Shown here in pieces: positions 53,188 to 61,488 of a stretch of DNA of 64,000 nucleotides. Below the pieces are notes generated by a model. That model did no database searches. It was not told the origin of the DNA and was given only the letters and a program-made list of their open reading frames with translations. Source of the stretch: Salinirussus salinus (GTDB taxonomy: Archaea > Halobacteriota > Halobacteria > Halobacteriales > Haloarculaceae). The DNA is taken from contig NZ_WOWO01000003.1 of the NCBI RefSeq assembly GCF_009831455.1, positions 707,917 to 771,916 on the forward strand. The letters are read 5' to 3'. A program made the position numbers and the translations under genes. The first letter of the stretch is position 1. The number at the start of each line of letters is the position of its first letter.

Positions 53188-53617
53188 TCTTCACGGGGCA
53201 AAGGCGGCTCCACCGAAGGGGTCCTCTGTAGGCGGCACCAACCGCGTCAGTACCAGCACTAGGCTATTTGCCACTAGTCGGTGAACGGACGGTATGACGA
53301 CTGCGGACTCACGGGCCACTCGACTGTATGTCTGTTCGTCGTACGAGACGACGATGAACGCAGACGTGAACGGTGCGGTGAACACCCGGCGAAAGATAAC
53401 TTAGAGTCCTCCGACCGGGAATATGAGTAACGGCTGGTTGGCACAGCCCGGAGTCTCTCTGTTCGACCGTGAGAGCGGCCGGTTCACACCGAGAGAACAC
53501 GGAGACTGCAAACCATAATATCCAACGCTCTGGATTTCTCCGCCCGAAGGCGGAGGAAATGTCAGCAACGATTGAGAGTTTCCATAGAGCCAAAGACCTG
53601 ACGTACAATGTGTTGAT
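53188..53617. other. Intergenic region with decayed transposase tail
   Basis: Between the VirB4-like gene and the DUF2892 gene there is no intact gene. It holds the TnpB C-terminal remnant described separately. Beyond it only short shadow frames are present. Confidence 0.5.
53333..53518 (+). pseudogene. TnpB (IS200/IS605-type) C-terminal remnant with in-frame stop
   Basis: One frame reads CSSYETTMNADVNGAVNTRRKIT, then a TAG at 53402, then SPPTGNMSNGWLAQPGVSLF and a tail ending GDCKP before the stop. This is the familiar end of haloarchaeal IS1341-type TnpB (NADVNGAxN motif, then SxGxxSNG...QPxVxLFDRES), with the Cys pattern partly degraded. The N-terminal 300 residues are absent. Only the tail of an old insertion remains. 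Confidence 0.6.
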
Positions 53618-53830
53618 ATGGATATTGAACAAAATGTTGGCGGCCGTGATCGCCTTGCCCGTGCAGTGTTAGCTGTCGTATTGACCATCGTCACGATACG
53701 TGCCCTCAAGCGTGGAAAAACGATGATTGGCCTCCTCGCGGGGCTCGGTGCTCTCGGGTTCGGATTCAATGCAACGACCTGTTTCTGTGGCCTGAACGAG
53801 ACGCTCGAAATCGATACGACAAGCGAATAG
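53618..53830 (+). CDS. DUF2892 (YgaP-like) small membrane protein
   Basis: 70 residues with two hydrophobic segments (LARAVLAVVLTIVTIRAL and MIGLLAGLGALGFGFNATTCFC) and an initial MDIEQNVGGRDRLAR typical of the DUF2892 inner-membrane domain. Family members sometimes accompany rhodanese or persulfide proteins. A short Cys-x-Cys (CFC) near the end may be redox-active. It stands alone and shows no coupling to neighbours. Confidence 0.7.
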   Translation: MDIEQNVGGRDRLARAVLAVVLTIVTIRALKRGKTMIGLLAGLGALGFGFNATTCFCGLNETLEIDTTSE

Positions 53831-53883
53831 ACTGACAGGGCGCGGACCTCAAAACTCGATAATTGCGAATCTGGACCTGAGTG

Positions 53884-54255
53884 ATGGCTGACCTGCAAAC
53901 CCCCGAAGCGCGCATCGACGGCCTCCAGGAAGCTGCTGAGTGACTTGGGGAAGCGCCGACAATTGAGCAGCACAACGAGCTCGACATTCGTTCAGCAGCG
54001 TCGACGATCGAGAAGGTATTCGACAGCTGGTTAGCCGCGCAGGAAGCCGCGGGGGTAGCGCCGACAATGGAGCAGTATACTGAGACAGAACTTGAAGCTG
54101 CAATCCGTGATGTGAACGGCCGCGTTGACGGGCTTCTCACTGAATCAAAGTACAAGGGCGCCCGTGACAGTTCGCACCCAACGAAGGAGACTATCCACTA
54201 TCGGACTGAGAGTTTCGCAATCTTCCTTAACACGGTTCTCGAGGAGATCGAGTAA
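53884..54255 (+). pseudogene. HNH-associated-repeat gene with premature stop
   Basis: The frame from ATG 53884 has a TGA at 53941 (after LQEAAE) and then continues to 54255, with an internal ATG at 54067 that could restart a 62-residue product. The segment after the stop (LGEAPTIEQHNELDIRSAASTIEKVFDSWLAAQEAAG) matches the homing-endonuclease-associated repeat found next to haloarchaeal HNH nucleases. No HNH domain is present. A single substitution would restore 123 residues, so it is either a recent pseudogene or a sequencing error; decay fits the neighbouring TnpB remnant. Confidence 0.55.
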
Positions 54256-54340
54256 GCATCCGGTCTTGTGGAGCGGCGTCGAAACGGCACCCAGGATGTG
54301 ATCTCACAGCTGGCGGGGGGATGTTGGGTTGTACTTCGGT

Positions 54341-54365
54341 CAGCCGGTACTATCGCCACCGGCTG
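54341..54365. promoter_or_regulatory. 8-bp inverted repeat upstream of the first Orc gene
   Basis: CAGCCGGT and ACCGGCTG flank a nine-base spacer (ACTATCGCC). It lies about 100 bases before the Orc1/Cdc6 gene at 54469 and could be an operator or an origin-binding site. Confidence 0.4.
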
Positions 54366-54468
54366 GGTAGGCTTGCTGGGATAGAGCCAACCAACCGCTG
54401 CGTTCTGGTGATTTTACTTTCACTCTACCTGGCGACCATTTACCGGGAAACAATCACCAACTACGTGC

Positions 54469-55479
54469 ATGATCACCGACGCCCGCGCGCTTCAAGAGGA
54501 TTACATCCCCCACGACCTTCGCCATCGAGAGGGGCAGATCGACGCACTCGCTTCCAGTCTGAAACCGATTGCCCGCGGGCTATCGGGCGAGGACGTCTTT
54601 ATTTTTGGCCCCAGTGGGAGCGGGAAGACCACGCTTGCGAAATACGTCGCCGACCAACTCGAACAAGAAACGCTCACGCTTCGTCGGGGGTATGTTAACT
54701 GTATCTCGGACCCAACGCCCACGGCGGTGCTCTCGACACTCGTTCGTGATGCCAACTTGGGCGCCCGCCGTCCGGATGGGACGCCCCGAAGCTACTATCT
54801 GGATCTGCTCCGTGAGGCCGACGATCAAATCCTTGCGATCATCGACGAGTGCAATGTCCTGGATGATTTCAGCCTCCTACGGGCGTTATACGCCATCGAT
54901 GGCGTCACGATTGTCGCCATCTCGATCAGCGAAGATGACCTATTCAGTGCCGCCGATCTCCAGTCACAAACCCGGAGTCGCCTGCGGTCCTTCGGCACGC
55001 TTCGGCTGAGCGCGTACAGCCACGCCCAGATGGTCGATATCTTAGAGTATCGCGTCGACCACGGGCTGGATCGCGACCGGATCACAGACGAGGCAATCGA
55101 CTATATCGCTGACCTTGCTGCCGGCAACGCTCGCGATGGGATTGCCGTCCTTCGCCGGGCCGCCCGCCGGGCCGCGGCTGATGGGCTGGCTATCGACCGG
55201 GATCTTGTGAAGACAGTTCGCGGCGACGCCCGAGCTGACGTTCGCCAACAGCGGGTCCGGTCGCTTGGCACCCACCAACGGACGCTGTACAATATCATTC
55301 AGGCCCACGACGAGATCCCTGCAGGCACACTGCATGATGAGTACGAGCGTCGGATACAGGAACCCCGGTCGAGGCGTCGACGTCGTGAGTATCTCAATGC
55401 GCTTGAGCAATACAGTCTTATTGTGAGTGACGGCGACGGCCGCTGGACGACTTACATGACCACCGAGCGAGCCGACTGA
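54469..55479 (+). CDS. Orc1/Cdc6-type initiator ATPase (plasmid copy 1)
   Basis: 336 residues: N-terminal REGQIDAL boundary, Walker A FGPSGSGKT (46-54), Walker B IIDECN (124-129), sensor-1-like ISISEDD, then lid and a C-terminal winged helix (LGTHQRTLYNIIQAHDEIPAGTLHDEYERR). Shorter than chromosomal Orc1 (around 400) but complete, it likely recognises the replicon's own origin. Closely related to the copy at 59134 (shared RVDHGLDR/RVTHGLDT, LGTHQRxLY). Tandem CGGAA repeats follow the gene, which is a plausible target. Confidence 0.8.
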   Translation: MITDARALQEDYIPHDLRHREGQIDALASSLKPIARGLSGEDVFIFGPSGSGKTTLAKYVADQLEQETLTLRRGYVNCISDPTPTAVLSTLVRDANLGARRPDGTPRSYYLDLLREADDQILAIIDECNVLDDFSLLRALYAIDGVTIVAISISEDDLFSAADLQSQTRSRLRSFGTLRLSAYSHAQMVDILEYRVDHGLDRDRITDEAIDYIADLAAGNARDGIAVLRRAARRAAADGLAIDRDLVKTVRGDARADVRQQRVRSLGTHQRTLYNIIQAHDEIPAGTLHDEYERRIQEPRSRRRRREYLNALEQYSLIVSDGDGRWTTYMTTERAD

Positions 55480-55692
55480 GCGATGGTCAAGCTCGGCAAA
55501 TCCTGCCCTGCGCTGGGGCCCCACCAGAGCAGGGCTGTACCCGGTTTCGGAACGCTACCGGAAGTCTAGCGGAACTCTACCGGAACCGGCAATTTCGACT
55601 GAATCGCCCGATTTCAGGGCGTAGGGACGACATCGGTCTCTGGCGGAAACGTGCGCGCCTGAGCTTTTACAGGGGCGTCCATCGTCCCAGCC
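55480..55692. other. Region between the first Orc gene and its small partner
   Basis: 213 bases holding the iteron-like repeats at 55544-55587 and no gene. The layout mirrors that after the second Orc gene (60151-60386). Confidence 0.5.
55544..55587 (+). repeat. Four tandem 11-bp CGGAA iterons
   Basis: Consecutive 11-base units GTTTCGGAACG, CTACCGGAAGT, CTAGCGGAACT and CTACCGGAACC share the core CGGAA. One helical turn between units suits cooperative binding of a replication initiator or a repressor. CCGGAA motifs recur behind the second Orc gene. Confidence 0.6.
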
Positions 55693-55980
55693 ATGCCAAC
55701 ACTCCACCGCACAAGTGGCCAGGCGAACCGGACGACCAGGAAAATTGACGGAAACCGGGTCCACATCTCCGTGTGGACTGATGCGCCGGGCACAGAGTAC
55801 GACGGTCGTCTCGAGTTGTACTACCCGGACAAAGCCGAATGGTGGGCGTTTGGCGTCCACGACGGGCGGCAGGCCGAGTTCCCGACGACCAATGCCATCG
55901 CGGGCGTTGCGACGGATCCAGACCTTCCTGCGTGGGTCCAGGAGATGATCCGGGTGGTTGAGCTGGAGGTGGCGGACTGA
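55693..55980 (+). CDS. Small hypothetical protein, paralog of the 60387 gene
   Basis: 95 residues. VHISVWTDAPGTEYDGRLELYYPDKAEWWAFGVHDGR aligns with YSVRIWTDTPGIDAGGQIELRRRDGTAAWTFAVIDRE in the gene at 60387. Beta-rich, no catalytic motif. Both paralogs follow an Orc1/Cdc6 gene and CGGAA repeats. Its stop is shared (TGATG) with the next start. A DNA-binding or regulatory role is possible. Confidence 0.6.
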   Translation: MPTLHRTSGQANRTTRKIDGNRVHISVWTDAPGTEYDGRLELYYPDKAEWWAFGVHDGRQAEFPTTNAIAGVATDPDLPAWVQEMIRVVELEVAD

Positions 55981-56675
55981 TGGCCGCCGAACGTATGACC
56001 CCCGACAGTCCGCTGGGCGAACACACCCCGGCACTCGACCCGGGCCTGACGCTTCTCGAGACTCCTGGGCCGCGGTCGACGGCGCTTCATCATGTCGCCC
56101 TGCAGGACGCGATGGACTGGGCCGGGCCGATTTACTGGCTCGACGCCCGGAACACGGCGTCGACGTACACGCTTCACACCATCGCACCAGACGAGACGAC
56201 TGTCGACCAGCTCCGGATCGCCCGGGCGTTTACCGCCTACCAGCACGTCTCGCTGATCGAGCGCATCGTCAACACCGTCAGCCCTCGGACGGGCGGGCTG
56301 ATCATCCCGAATCTCGCGTCGCTGTACCGCGACGATGACATGCCCGACCACGAGGCCGAGCCACTCGTCGAGAGTGTGCTTGAGGCGCTCGCGGCGGTCG
56401 CCGACGCCTACGACATCCCCGTGCTGGTGACCGACGCCGGGCCAGCTGACGCACTTGCCGACCAGCTCCAGGCACACGCCGACCAGCGGATTCAGTGTGA
56501 GCAGACGGGCATGGGCTATCGCTTCGAGGGTGATGATGTCGAGACGACCGTCTACTGGCAGGATGGGGCCTGGCAGACGACCATCCCCTACTGGGTCGAG
56601 CTGGTCGGCGCCGTCGACGAGACGTCGGGGATCACTCTGGATCCCCAGACCACGCGCTTCGCGGTAGAGGGCTAA
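55980..56675 (+). CDS. RecA/RadA-like protein without a P-loop
   Basis: 231 residues that follow RadA/RadB in order: a Walker A region reduced to ETPGPRSTALHHVAL (no GKT), IYWLDARNTAS where RadA has YIDTE, RIARAFTAYQHVSLIERI, and LIIPNLASLY where the Walker B Asp would be. So ATP hydrolysis is unlikely. In bacteria the similarly reduced RecA-like ImuA works with a mutagenic polymerase; here the gene lies upstream of an exonuclease-less PolB. The RecA relation is my reading of weak similarity. Coupled to both neighbours. Confidence 0.5.
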   Translation: MAAERMTPDSPLGEHTPALDPGLTLLETPGPRSTALHHVALQDAMDWAGPIYWLDARNTASTYTLHTIAPDETTVDQLRIARAFTAYQHVSLIERIVNTVSPRTGGLIIPNLASLYRDDDMPDHEAEPLVESVLEALAAVADAYDIPVLVTDAGPADALADQLQAHADQRIQCEQTGMGYRFEGDDVETTVYWQDGAWQTTIPYWVELVGAVDETSGITLDPQTTRFAVEG

Positions 56676-56677
56676 CG

Positions 56678-56944
56678 ATGGGGCGGACCAACCCTACCTA
56701 CCGGGACTTCCTCGACCGGTTCGCCGAGCACCATCAGGGGTTCCGACGTGGACTCCGGCGAGAATACACCGCAGACTTTGATCGGTTATTCGACCATGCC
56801 CGGGCCCACGCTGACGCGGCCGGGTATCACAACGCCACCAACCCCGAGGTAGCGGTACTCCTGTCGATCCTGCTGGCCCATGAGCACGAACTCCGCCAGC
56901 TCCGAGAGCAAGTGGACGAGTCGACGGACGGGGGCCGACGGTAA
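56678..56944 (+). CDS. Small helical protein between the RecA-like and PolB genes
   Basis: 88 residues, helical and rich in Arg, Glu and His (YRDFLDRFAEHHQGFRRGLRREY, then LLSILLAHEHELRQLREQV). No recognised domain. It begins three bases after the RecA-like stop and ends two bases before PolB, so it is part of the cassette, perhaps a structural partner. Confidence 0.6.
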   Translation: MGRTNPTYRDFLDRFAEHHQGFRRGLRREYTADFDRLFDHARAHADAAGYHNATNPEVAVLLSILLAHEHELRQLREQVDESTDGGRR

Positions 56945-56946
56945 TC

Positions 56947-59079
56947 ATGCCGCTGCTCACCTGCGAGTTTGACGATGGGACCGTCCGGGAGTGGCACGCG
57001 ACGGCGGATGGTGTCGAGCAGCGGACGACCGACGACTACACACCGGCCTGCTACGTCGATGGGCCCACCGATGCGCTCGACAGACTTCGGACCAGGCTTC
57101 GGACCGACCCGAAGGTGACGAGCACTGGCTTCGAGGAGTGGTATCCCTCGCTTGCGGCCCGGGAGCGGACGTCCGTCCTCCGGGTCGACCTGGAGCGAGC
57201 GACGGAGGTCCGGGCGCTGGCCCAGGAGATCCGCCACCAACACGAACCGGCGGACGTCGCTCCTGGGACCTTTCGTCTCTATAACGTCGACCTTGCACCA
57301 CAATTCCGCTATTGTGTCGAGACCGGAACCAGGCCCGTCCCGGCGCGGGACTTGGACGTCCTTGACCTGGCTGTCCCAGAGACAGCACTCCGAGATGGTG
57401 ATATTACCGCACTCACCGCTGACGGAGACTCGCTCGGGGATGCCCCCGGCTCCGTCTTGGAGACACTCAATCGACGCCTCGCCGAGCGCGACCCCGACGT
57501 CCTTTGTTGTTCGACTGCCCAGGTGATCCCCTTCTGTTACCAGCAAGCAACCGAGCACGGTATCGATGCATTCCAGCTGGGTCGTGTCCCCGGCTACAAG
57601 CAGCTGGCTGGGTCAAACACCTACGAGAGCTACGGCCAGGTCGGCCACTCACCCGCCCGCTACCGGGTACCCGGCCGGGCAACCATCGACCGGGCGAACA
57701 GCTTTCTCCTAAACGAATCTGGGATCCCCGGTCTCCTTGACCTGGTCGAGCGGTCGTGGCGCCCGCTGCAAGAGACTGCCTGGGGCAGTATCGGCACGAT
57801 CCTCACCGCCATCCAGGTCCGTGAGGCGCTCGAACGGGGCATTCTTATCCCCTGGAATAAGTGGGACCCAGAGGCGTTCAAGCGTGTTGAAACGCTCCAT
57901 ACCGCCGACCGCGGCGGGTTCACCTTCGCCCCAGATGTTGGCATCCACGAGGACGTCGTCGAGGTAGATTTCGGCTCCCTCTATCCCAATATCATGGTCG
58001 AGTACAACATCAGCCCGGAGACAGTCTGCTGTGACTGTCATGAGACCGCTGACGTGCCGGGCATCGGGTACAGCATCTGTGACCGCCCGGGCTTCATCCC
58101 CGATGTCTTAGAGCCTATCATCAGCGACCGGGCGTCGATTAAGGACGACCTCGCGACCACCGAGGATCCCGACGAACGCGAGCGCCTGGAAGCCCGCTCG
58201 GATGCACTGAAGTGGATCCTCGTCTCCTGTTTCGGCTATCAGGGGTATCGGAACGCGAAATTCGGTCGCATCGAGTGCCATGAAGCGATCAACGCCTTCG
58301 CGCGGGAGATCCTGCTGGATGCAAAGGAGCGACTCGAGGAGGGTGGGTGGCGGGTGGTTCATGGAATTGTGGATAGTCTGTGGGTTCAGCCCGTGGCCGA
58401 TAGCGAGCAAACGCCACTCCCGCAACTCGTCGCGGATATCTCCGACAGCGTTGACATTCCACTGGAGGTCGAGAACCACTTCGAGTGGGTCTGTTTCGTC
58501 CCGCGTCGTGATGGTGATGCAGGGGCACTGACGAAGTATTTCGGGAAAGTGGCCGACGAAGATGCGTACAAACTTCGCGGGATCGAAGCTCGTCAGCGGA
58601 GTACGCCGCGGTTCATCACGTCACTCCAACGCACGTTGATCCGGACAATCAACGCACACCGGACGCCCGAGGCTGTGGCGCGCCGCCTGGCCCGCGCAGT
58701 CAGCCGACTCGAACGTGAACAGGTCTCGCCTGCGGAGTTGGTTATCACCACTCGCGTGTCGAAAGCCAAAACGGAGTATCGCCAGCGGACACAGGCTGTT
58801 GCCGCACTTGAGCGTGCGGCACGTCAGGACCTGCACCGCCATCCAGGAGAAGACGTCCGGTACGTGGTCATCGACGACAGCCGCACCTCAGCCGAGCGGG
58901 TCGCGCTGGCCCATGAATCGCCGACGACCTATGACACAGACTACTACACCGAACTGGCGCTTCGAGCGGCACACAGCATCGTCGCCCCACTGGGCTGGGA
59001 CCGCAGCCGCCTGGAGCGTGCACTCGAGGGGACGACCGCCCAACAACTGTCTGCATTCACCGGAGACGATGCCGTATAA
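56947..59079 (+). CDS. polB: Family B DNA polymerase, apparently exonuclease-less
   Basis: 710 residues. Polymerase motif A VDFGSLYPNI (Asp341), motif B LKWILVSCFGYQGY (Lys422; the usual NS replaced by SC), and motif C HGIVDSLWV (Asp476; the usual DTDS reduced to IVDS but the essential second Asp kept). In the N-terminal half the 3'-5' exonuclease motifs are absent: DLAVP stands where DIE would be and DPDVLCCSTAQVIPFC where NxxxFD is expected. This resembles proofreading-free PolB groups thought to act in repair or translesion synthesis. It is linked to a RecA-like protein and two Orc genes. Confidence 0.82.
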   Translation: MPLLTCEFDDGTVREWHATADGVEQRTTDDYTPACYVDGPTDALDRLRTRLRTDPKVTSTGFEEWYPSLAARERTSVLRVDLERATEVRALAQEIRHQHEPADVAPGTFRLYNVDLAPQFRYCVETGTRPVPARDLDVLDLAVPETALRDGDITALTADGDSLGDAPGSVLETLNRRLAERDPDVLCCSTAQVIPFCYQQATEHGIDAFQLGRVPGYKQLAGSNTYESYGQVGHSPARYRVPGRATIDRANSFLLNESGIPGLLDLVERSWRPLQETAWGSIGTILTAIQVREALERGILIPWNKWDPEAFKRVETLHTADRGGFTFAPDVGIHEDVVEVDFGSLYPNIMVEYNISPETVCCDCHETADVPGIGYSICDRPGFIPDVLEPIISDRASIKDDLATTEDPDERERLEARSDALKWILVSCFGYQGYRNAKFGRIECHEAINAFAREILLDAKERLEEGGWRVVHGIVDSLWVQPVADSEQTPLPQLVADISDSVDIPLEVENHFEWVCFVPRRDGDAGALTKYFGKVADEDAYKLRGIEARQRSTPRFITSLQRTLIRTINAHRTPEAVARRLARAVSRLEREQVSPAELVITTRVSKAKTEYRQRTQAVAALERAARQDLHRHPGEDVRYVVIDDSRTSAERVALAHESPTTYDTDYYTELALRAAHSIVAPLGWDRSRLERALEGTTAQQLSAFTGDDAV

Positions 59080-59133
59080 CACGCCGGCGGGCTGGCGCCT
59101 GCGAACCGATCGCACGCGAGGTGGGAGCCGCCG

Positions 59134-60150
59134 ATGACCGGTCTCATCATCGACCGGCAGGCGCTGCGGCCCGAGACGGTCCCCCAGGATCTGGTCCATC
59201 GGGATGGACAAATTGACGCCCTCGCGACAGCATTCGACCCGCTCCGCCATGGGGTGCCCGGTGAGCATGTGTGCATCTTCGGGCCCACCGGCAGCGGAAA
59301 AACCACCCTCGCGAAGTACGTGACCGACCGGCTCACCGCAGCGACCACCCGCGTGGCGTCGGCGTATGTGAACTGTCTCAATAGCACAACGACGACCGGG
59401 ACGCTTGCCGCGCTCGTCCGGGACGCTGGACTAGGCCGCCGCCCATCACCCGCCACGTCCCGGCAGTTCTACATCGACCGACTGCAGGGTGCCACCGACC
59501 CAGTTCTGGCCATCCTCGATGAAGTGACAACCCTCCCAAATATCGAGCTGCTGCGGGCCCTGTCTTCGCTCGAGCCGGTCACGCTGGTCTGTATCGGCGT
59601 TGACGAGGAGACACTGTTCTCGACGGCACAGCTCGACAGGCAAACACGGAGCTGCCTCCGGACATTCATCTTCCTCCGACTGGATGCATACACTCACGAT
59701 GAGCTCGTCGACATCCTCGAATACCGGGTGACCCATGGGCTGGACACCAGCCGCGTCAGGACAGCTGCCATCGAGTATATGACAACGCTTGCGGCCGGCG
59801 ATGCGAAAACCGCGATTGCGTTCCTTCGGCGGGCCGCCACCCAGGCCGCGCAGTCGGGTGGTGATATCGACATCGACTGCGTCGATGCCATCCGGGAGGA
59901 AGCCCGTGACACCCTGCGGACGACACAGATCGAATCCTTAGGCACCCATCAGCGTGCCCTCTACGAGGTGGTCCGTGACTGCGGGATGGACGGTATCAGT
60001 GCGACTGAGTTGCATACCCGGTATGAAGCCCGCGTCGATAAGCCCCATGCCAAGCGGACCCGCCGACGGTATCTCAAGAGTCTCGAAAAGTACGGGCTCA
60101 TCGAGGCGGTGGGTGAAGGGCGTGCACGAGAGTACCGCTTGCCACCCTGA
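59134..60150 (+). CDS. Orc1/Cdc6-type initiator ATPase (plasmid copy 2)
   Basis: 338 residues: Walker A FGPTGSGKT (49-57), Walker B AILDEVT (126-132), sensor-1-like LVCIGVDEE, and a C-terminal winged helix (LGTHQRALYEVVRDCGMDGISATELHTRYE). Paralog of the copy at 54469 through its length. It follows PolB by 54 bases and is followed by CCGGA repeats and a paralog of the small gene at 55693. Two initiators flanking a polymerase cassette suggest duplication of an initiator-iteron-small gene unit. Confidence 0.8.
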   Translation: MTGLIIDRQALRPETVPQDLVHRDGQIDALATAFDPLRHGVPGEHVCIFGPTGSGKTTLAKYVTDRLTAATTRVASAYVNCLNSTTTTGTLAALVRDAGLGRRPSPATSRQFYIDRLQGATDPVLAILDEVTTLPNIELLRALSSLEPVTLVCIGVDEETLFSTAQLDRQTRSCLRTFIFLRLDAYTHDELVDILEYRVTHGLDTSRVRTAAIEYMTTLAAGDAKTAIAFLRRAATQAAQSGGDIDIDCVDAIREEARDTLRTTQIESLGTHQRALYEVVRDCGMDGISATELHTRYEARVDKPHAKRTRRRYLKSLEKYGLIEAVGEGRAREYRLPP

Positions 60151-60386
60151 AAATAGGATCCAAGACTGGTCTGCTCGCCTCCAATCGATGCGCTGGGAGC
60201 AAAAAGGGGTCTCGCGTGTCCGGAACGAACCACCAGAGGGCACCACTTTCGGACATTCAGTGTCCGGAAGTCAAACCTTGATTTTAGCACGTAAAACTCC
60301 TCACGACTCGGAATAGCGAATTATCCGGCACTTCCGGACAGCCGGGCGACCCACTCTAGGGGCTCCGCCGACTTGGCTGACATAGG
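60151..60386. other. CCGGA-repeat region behind the second Orc gene
   Basis: No gene. It contains four sites of the core TGTCCGGAA or its reverse: 60216-60226 (forward), 60246-60255 (reverse, one mismatch), 60261-60270 (forward), 60331-60340 (reverse). The middle two form an inverted repeat with a five-base spacer. Confidence 0.55.
60246..60270. repeat. Inverted repeat CTTTCGGACA / TGTCCGGAAG
   Basis: Ten-base arms with one mismatch around TTCAG. Single copies of the arm lie 20 bases upstream and about 60 bases downstream. A candidate binding site for the Orc2-type initiator or a small regulator. Confidence 0.55.
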
Positions 60387-60686
60387 ATGTCGACAAACCA
60401 GGTTCGTGGCCAACCACGGACACAGACCCTGACCCGCGACGGGATCGACTACAGCGTTCGCATCTGGACGGACACACCGGGTATCGATGCCGGCGGCCAG
60501 ATCGAGCTCCGCCGGCGGGATGGGACAGCTGCCTGGACCTTTGCGGTGATCGACCGGGAGACTGCTGCCTATCGGTCAACAACGACCGTCGAGGATGCCG
60601 CTCTCGACCCACAGATACCACAACGCGTCCGGGGTGTACTTCGCGAGCTTGGGTTCACCACGGTTCGGAGGGGAGACAATGAGTGA
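60387..60686 (+). CDS. Small hypothetical protein, paralog of the 55693 gene
   Basis: 99 residues, beta-rich. YSVRIWTDTPGIDAGGQIEL and the end DPQIPQRVRGVLRELGF align with the 55693 protein. Its stop overlaps the methylase start by eight bases. Function unknown; its recurrence behind each Orc gene suggests a role in replicon control. Confidence 0.6.
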   Translation: MSTNQVRGQPRTQTLTRDGIDYSVRIWTDTPGIDAGGQIELRRRDGTAAWTFAVIDRETAAYRSTTTVEDAALDPQIPQRVRGVLRELGFTTVRRGDNE

Positions 60687-61488
60687 GACCGTCTTCCCCT
60701 ATCCTGGCGGGAAATCTCGGTTTGCATCGTGGATCCTCGACCACGTGCCCGAGCACACCTGTTTTGTCGAGGTCTTCGGCGGGGCCGCTGGGGTGTTGGT
60801 AAACAAAAATCCCGCGACCAGTGACGTCGAGGTCTACAACGACCGCGATGGTGACTTGGTCCATTTCTTCGAGGTGCTGCGTGAGCACCCCGAGGAACTG
60901 GTCGCGTATCTGGAGGACGTCCCCTACGCTCGTGAAGTGTACGAGACGTGGGTCGAGCGCTTCTATAACGGCTATCGTCCGGAGGATGACGTTGCTCGTG
61001 CTGGCCAATTCTTCGCGCTCCGGTACTTCCAGTGGGGCGGTGGCTATGCGGGCCCGAACGGATTCGCAACGAGCAAACAGCGCAGCCGGGCAACCAGCTT
61101 CCGCAACAAGATCGACCGCTTGGAGCGGTTTGCCGACCGGTTTGATGATGTCGTTATCGAGCATCGTGACTGGCAGGCGCTGCTCGAGCAGTACGACAGT
61201 CAGGAGACGGTGTTCTATCTTGACCCACCGTACGCCGGTCAGCAGGAGTACTATCCGATCGAGAATATTGACCACGAAGCGCTTACGGATACCATTCAAA
61301 ACCTCACCGGCGAGTGGCTCCTGTCCTGTGAGCACGTTCCAGCCACCCTGGCGGACTATCCGACGATCAGTCGGGCCGAAAATCGGTTCATCGGAAGCGG
61401 GGAAAATGATGGTGCGAAATCTGCCCACGAACGATTGGTGCTTAGCACTGGGTGTTCAACAGAGGAGAGGGAGGCAGAGGCAAGGTAG
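60679..61488 (+). CDS. Dam-type DNA N6-adenine methyltransferase
   Basis: 269 residues from ATG 60679. SAM-binding motif FPYPGGKSRFA near the start, EVFGGAAGVLVNK (motif I) and the catalytic DPPY (182-185) define the D12-class (Dam/DpnM) adenine methylases. No restriction enzyme of a matching type is adjacent, so it may be solitary, marking DNA or protecting the element. The preceding gene overlaps its start. The earlier in-frame ATG at 60595 would sit inside that gene. Confidence 0.85.
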   Translation: MSETVFPYPGGKSRFASWILDHVPEHTCFVEVFGGAAGVLVNKNPATSDVEVYNDRDGDLVHFFEVLREHPEELVAYLEDVPYAREVYETWVERFYNGYRPEDDVARAGQFFALRYFQWGGGYAGPNGFATSKQRSRATSFRNKIDRLERFADRFDDVVIEHRDWQALLEQYDSQETVFYLDPPYAGQQEYYPIENIDHEALTDTIQNLTGEWLLSCEHVPATLADYPTISRAENRFIGSGENDGAKSAHERLVLSTGCSTEEREAEAR

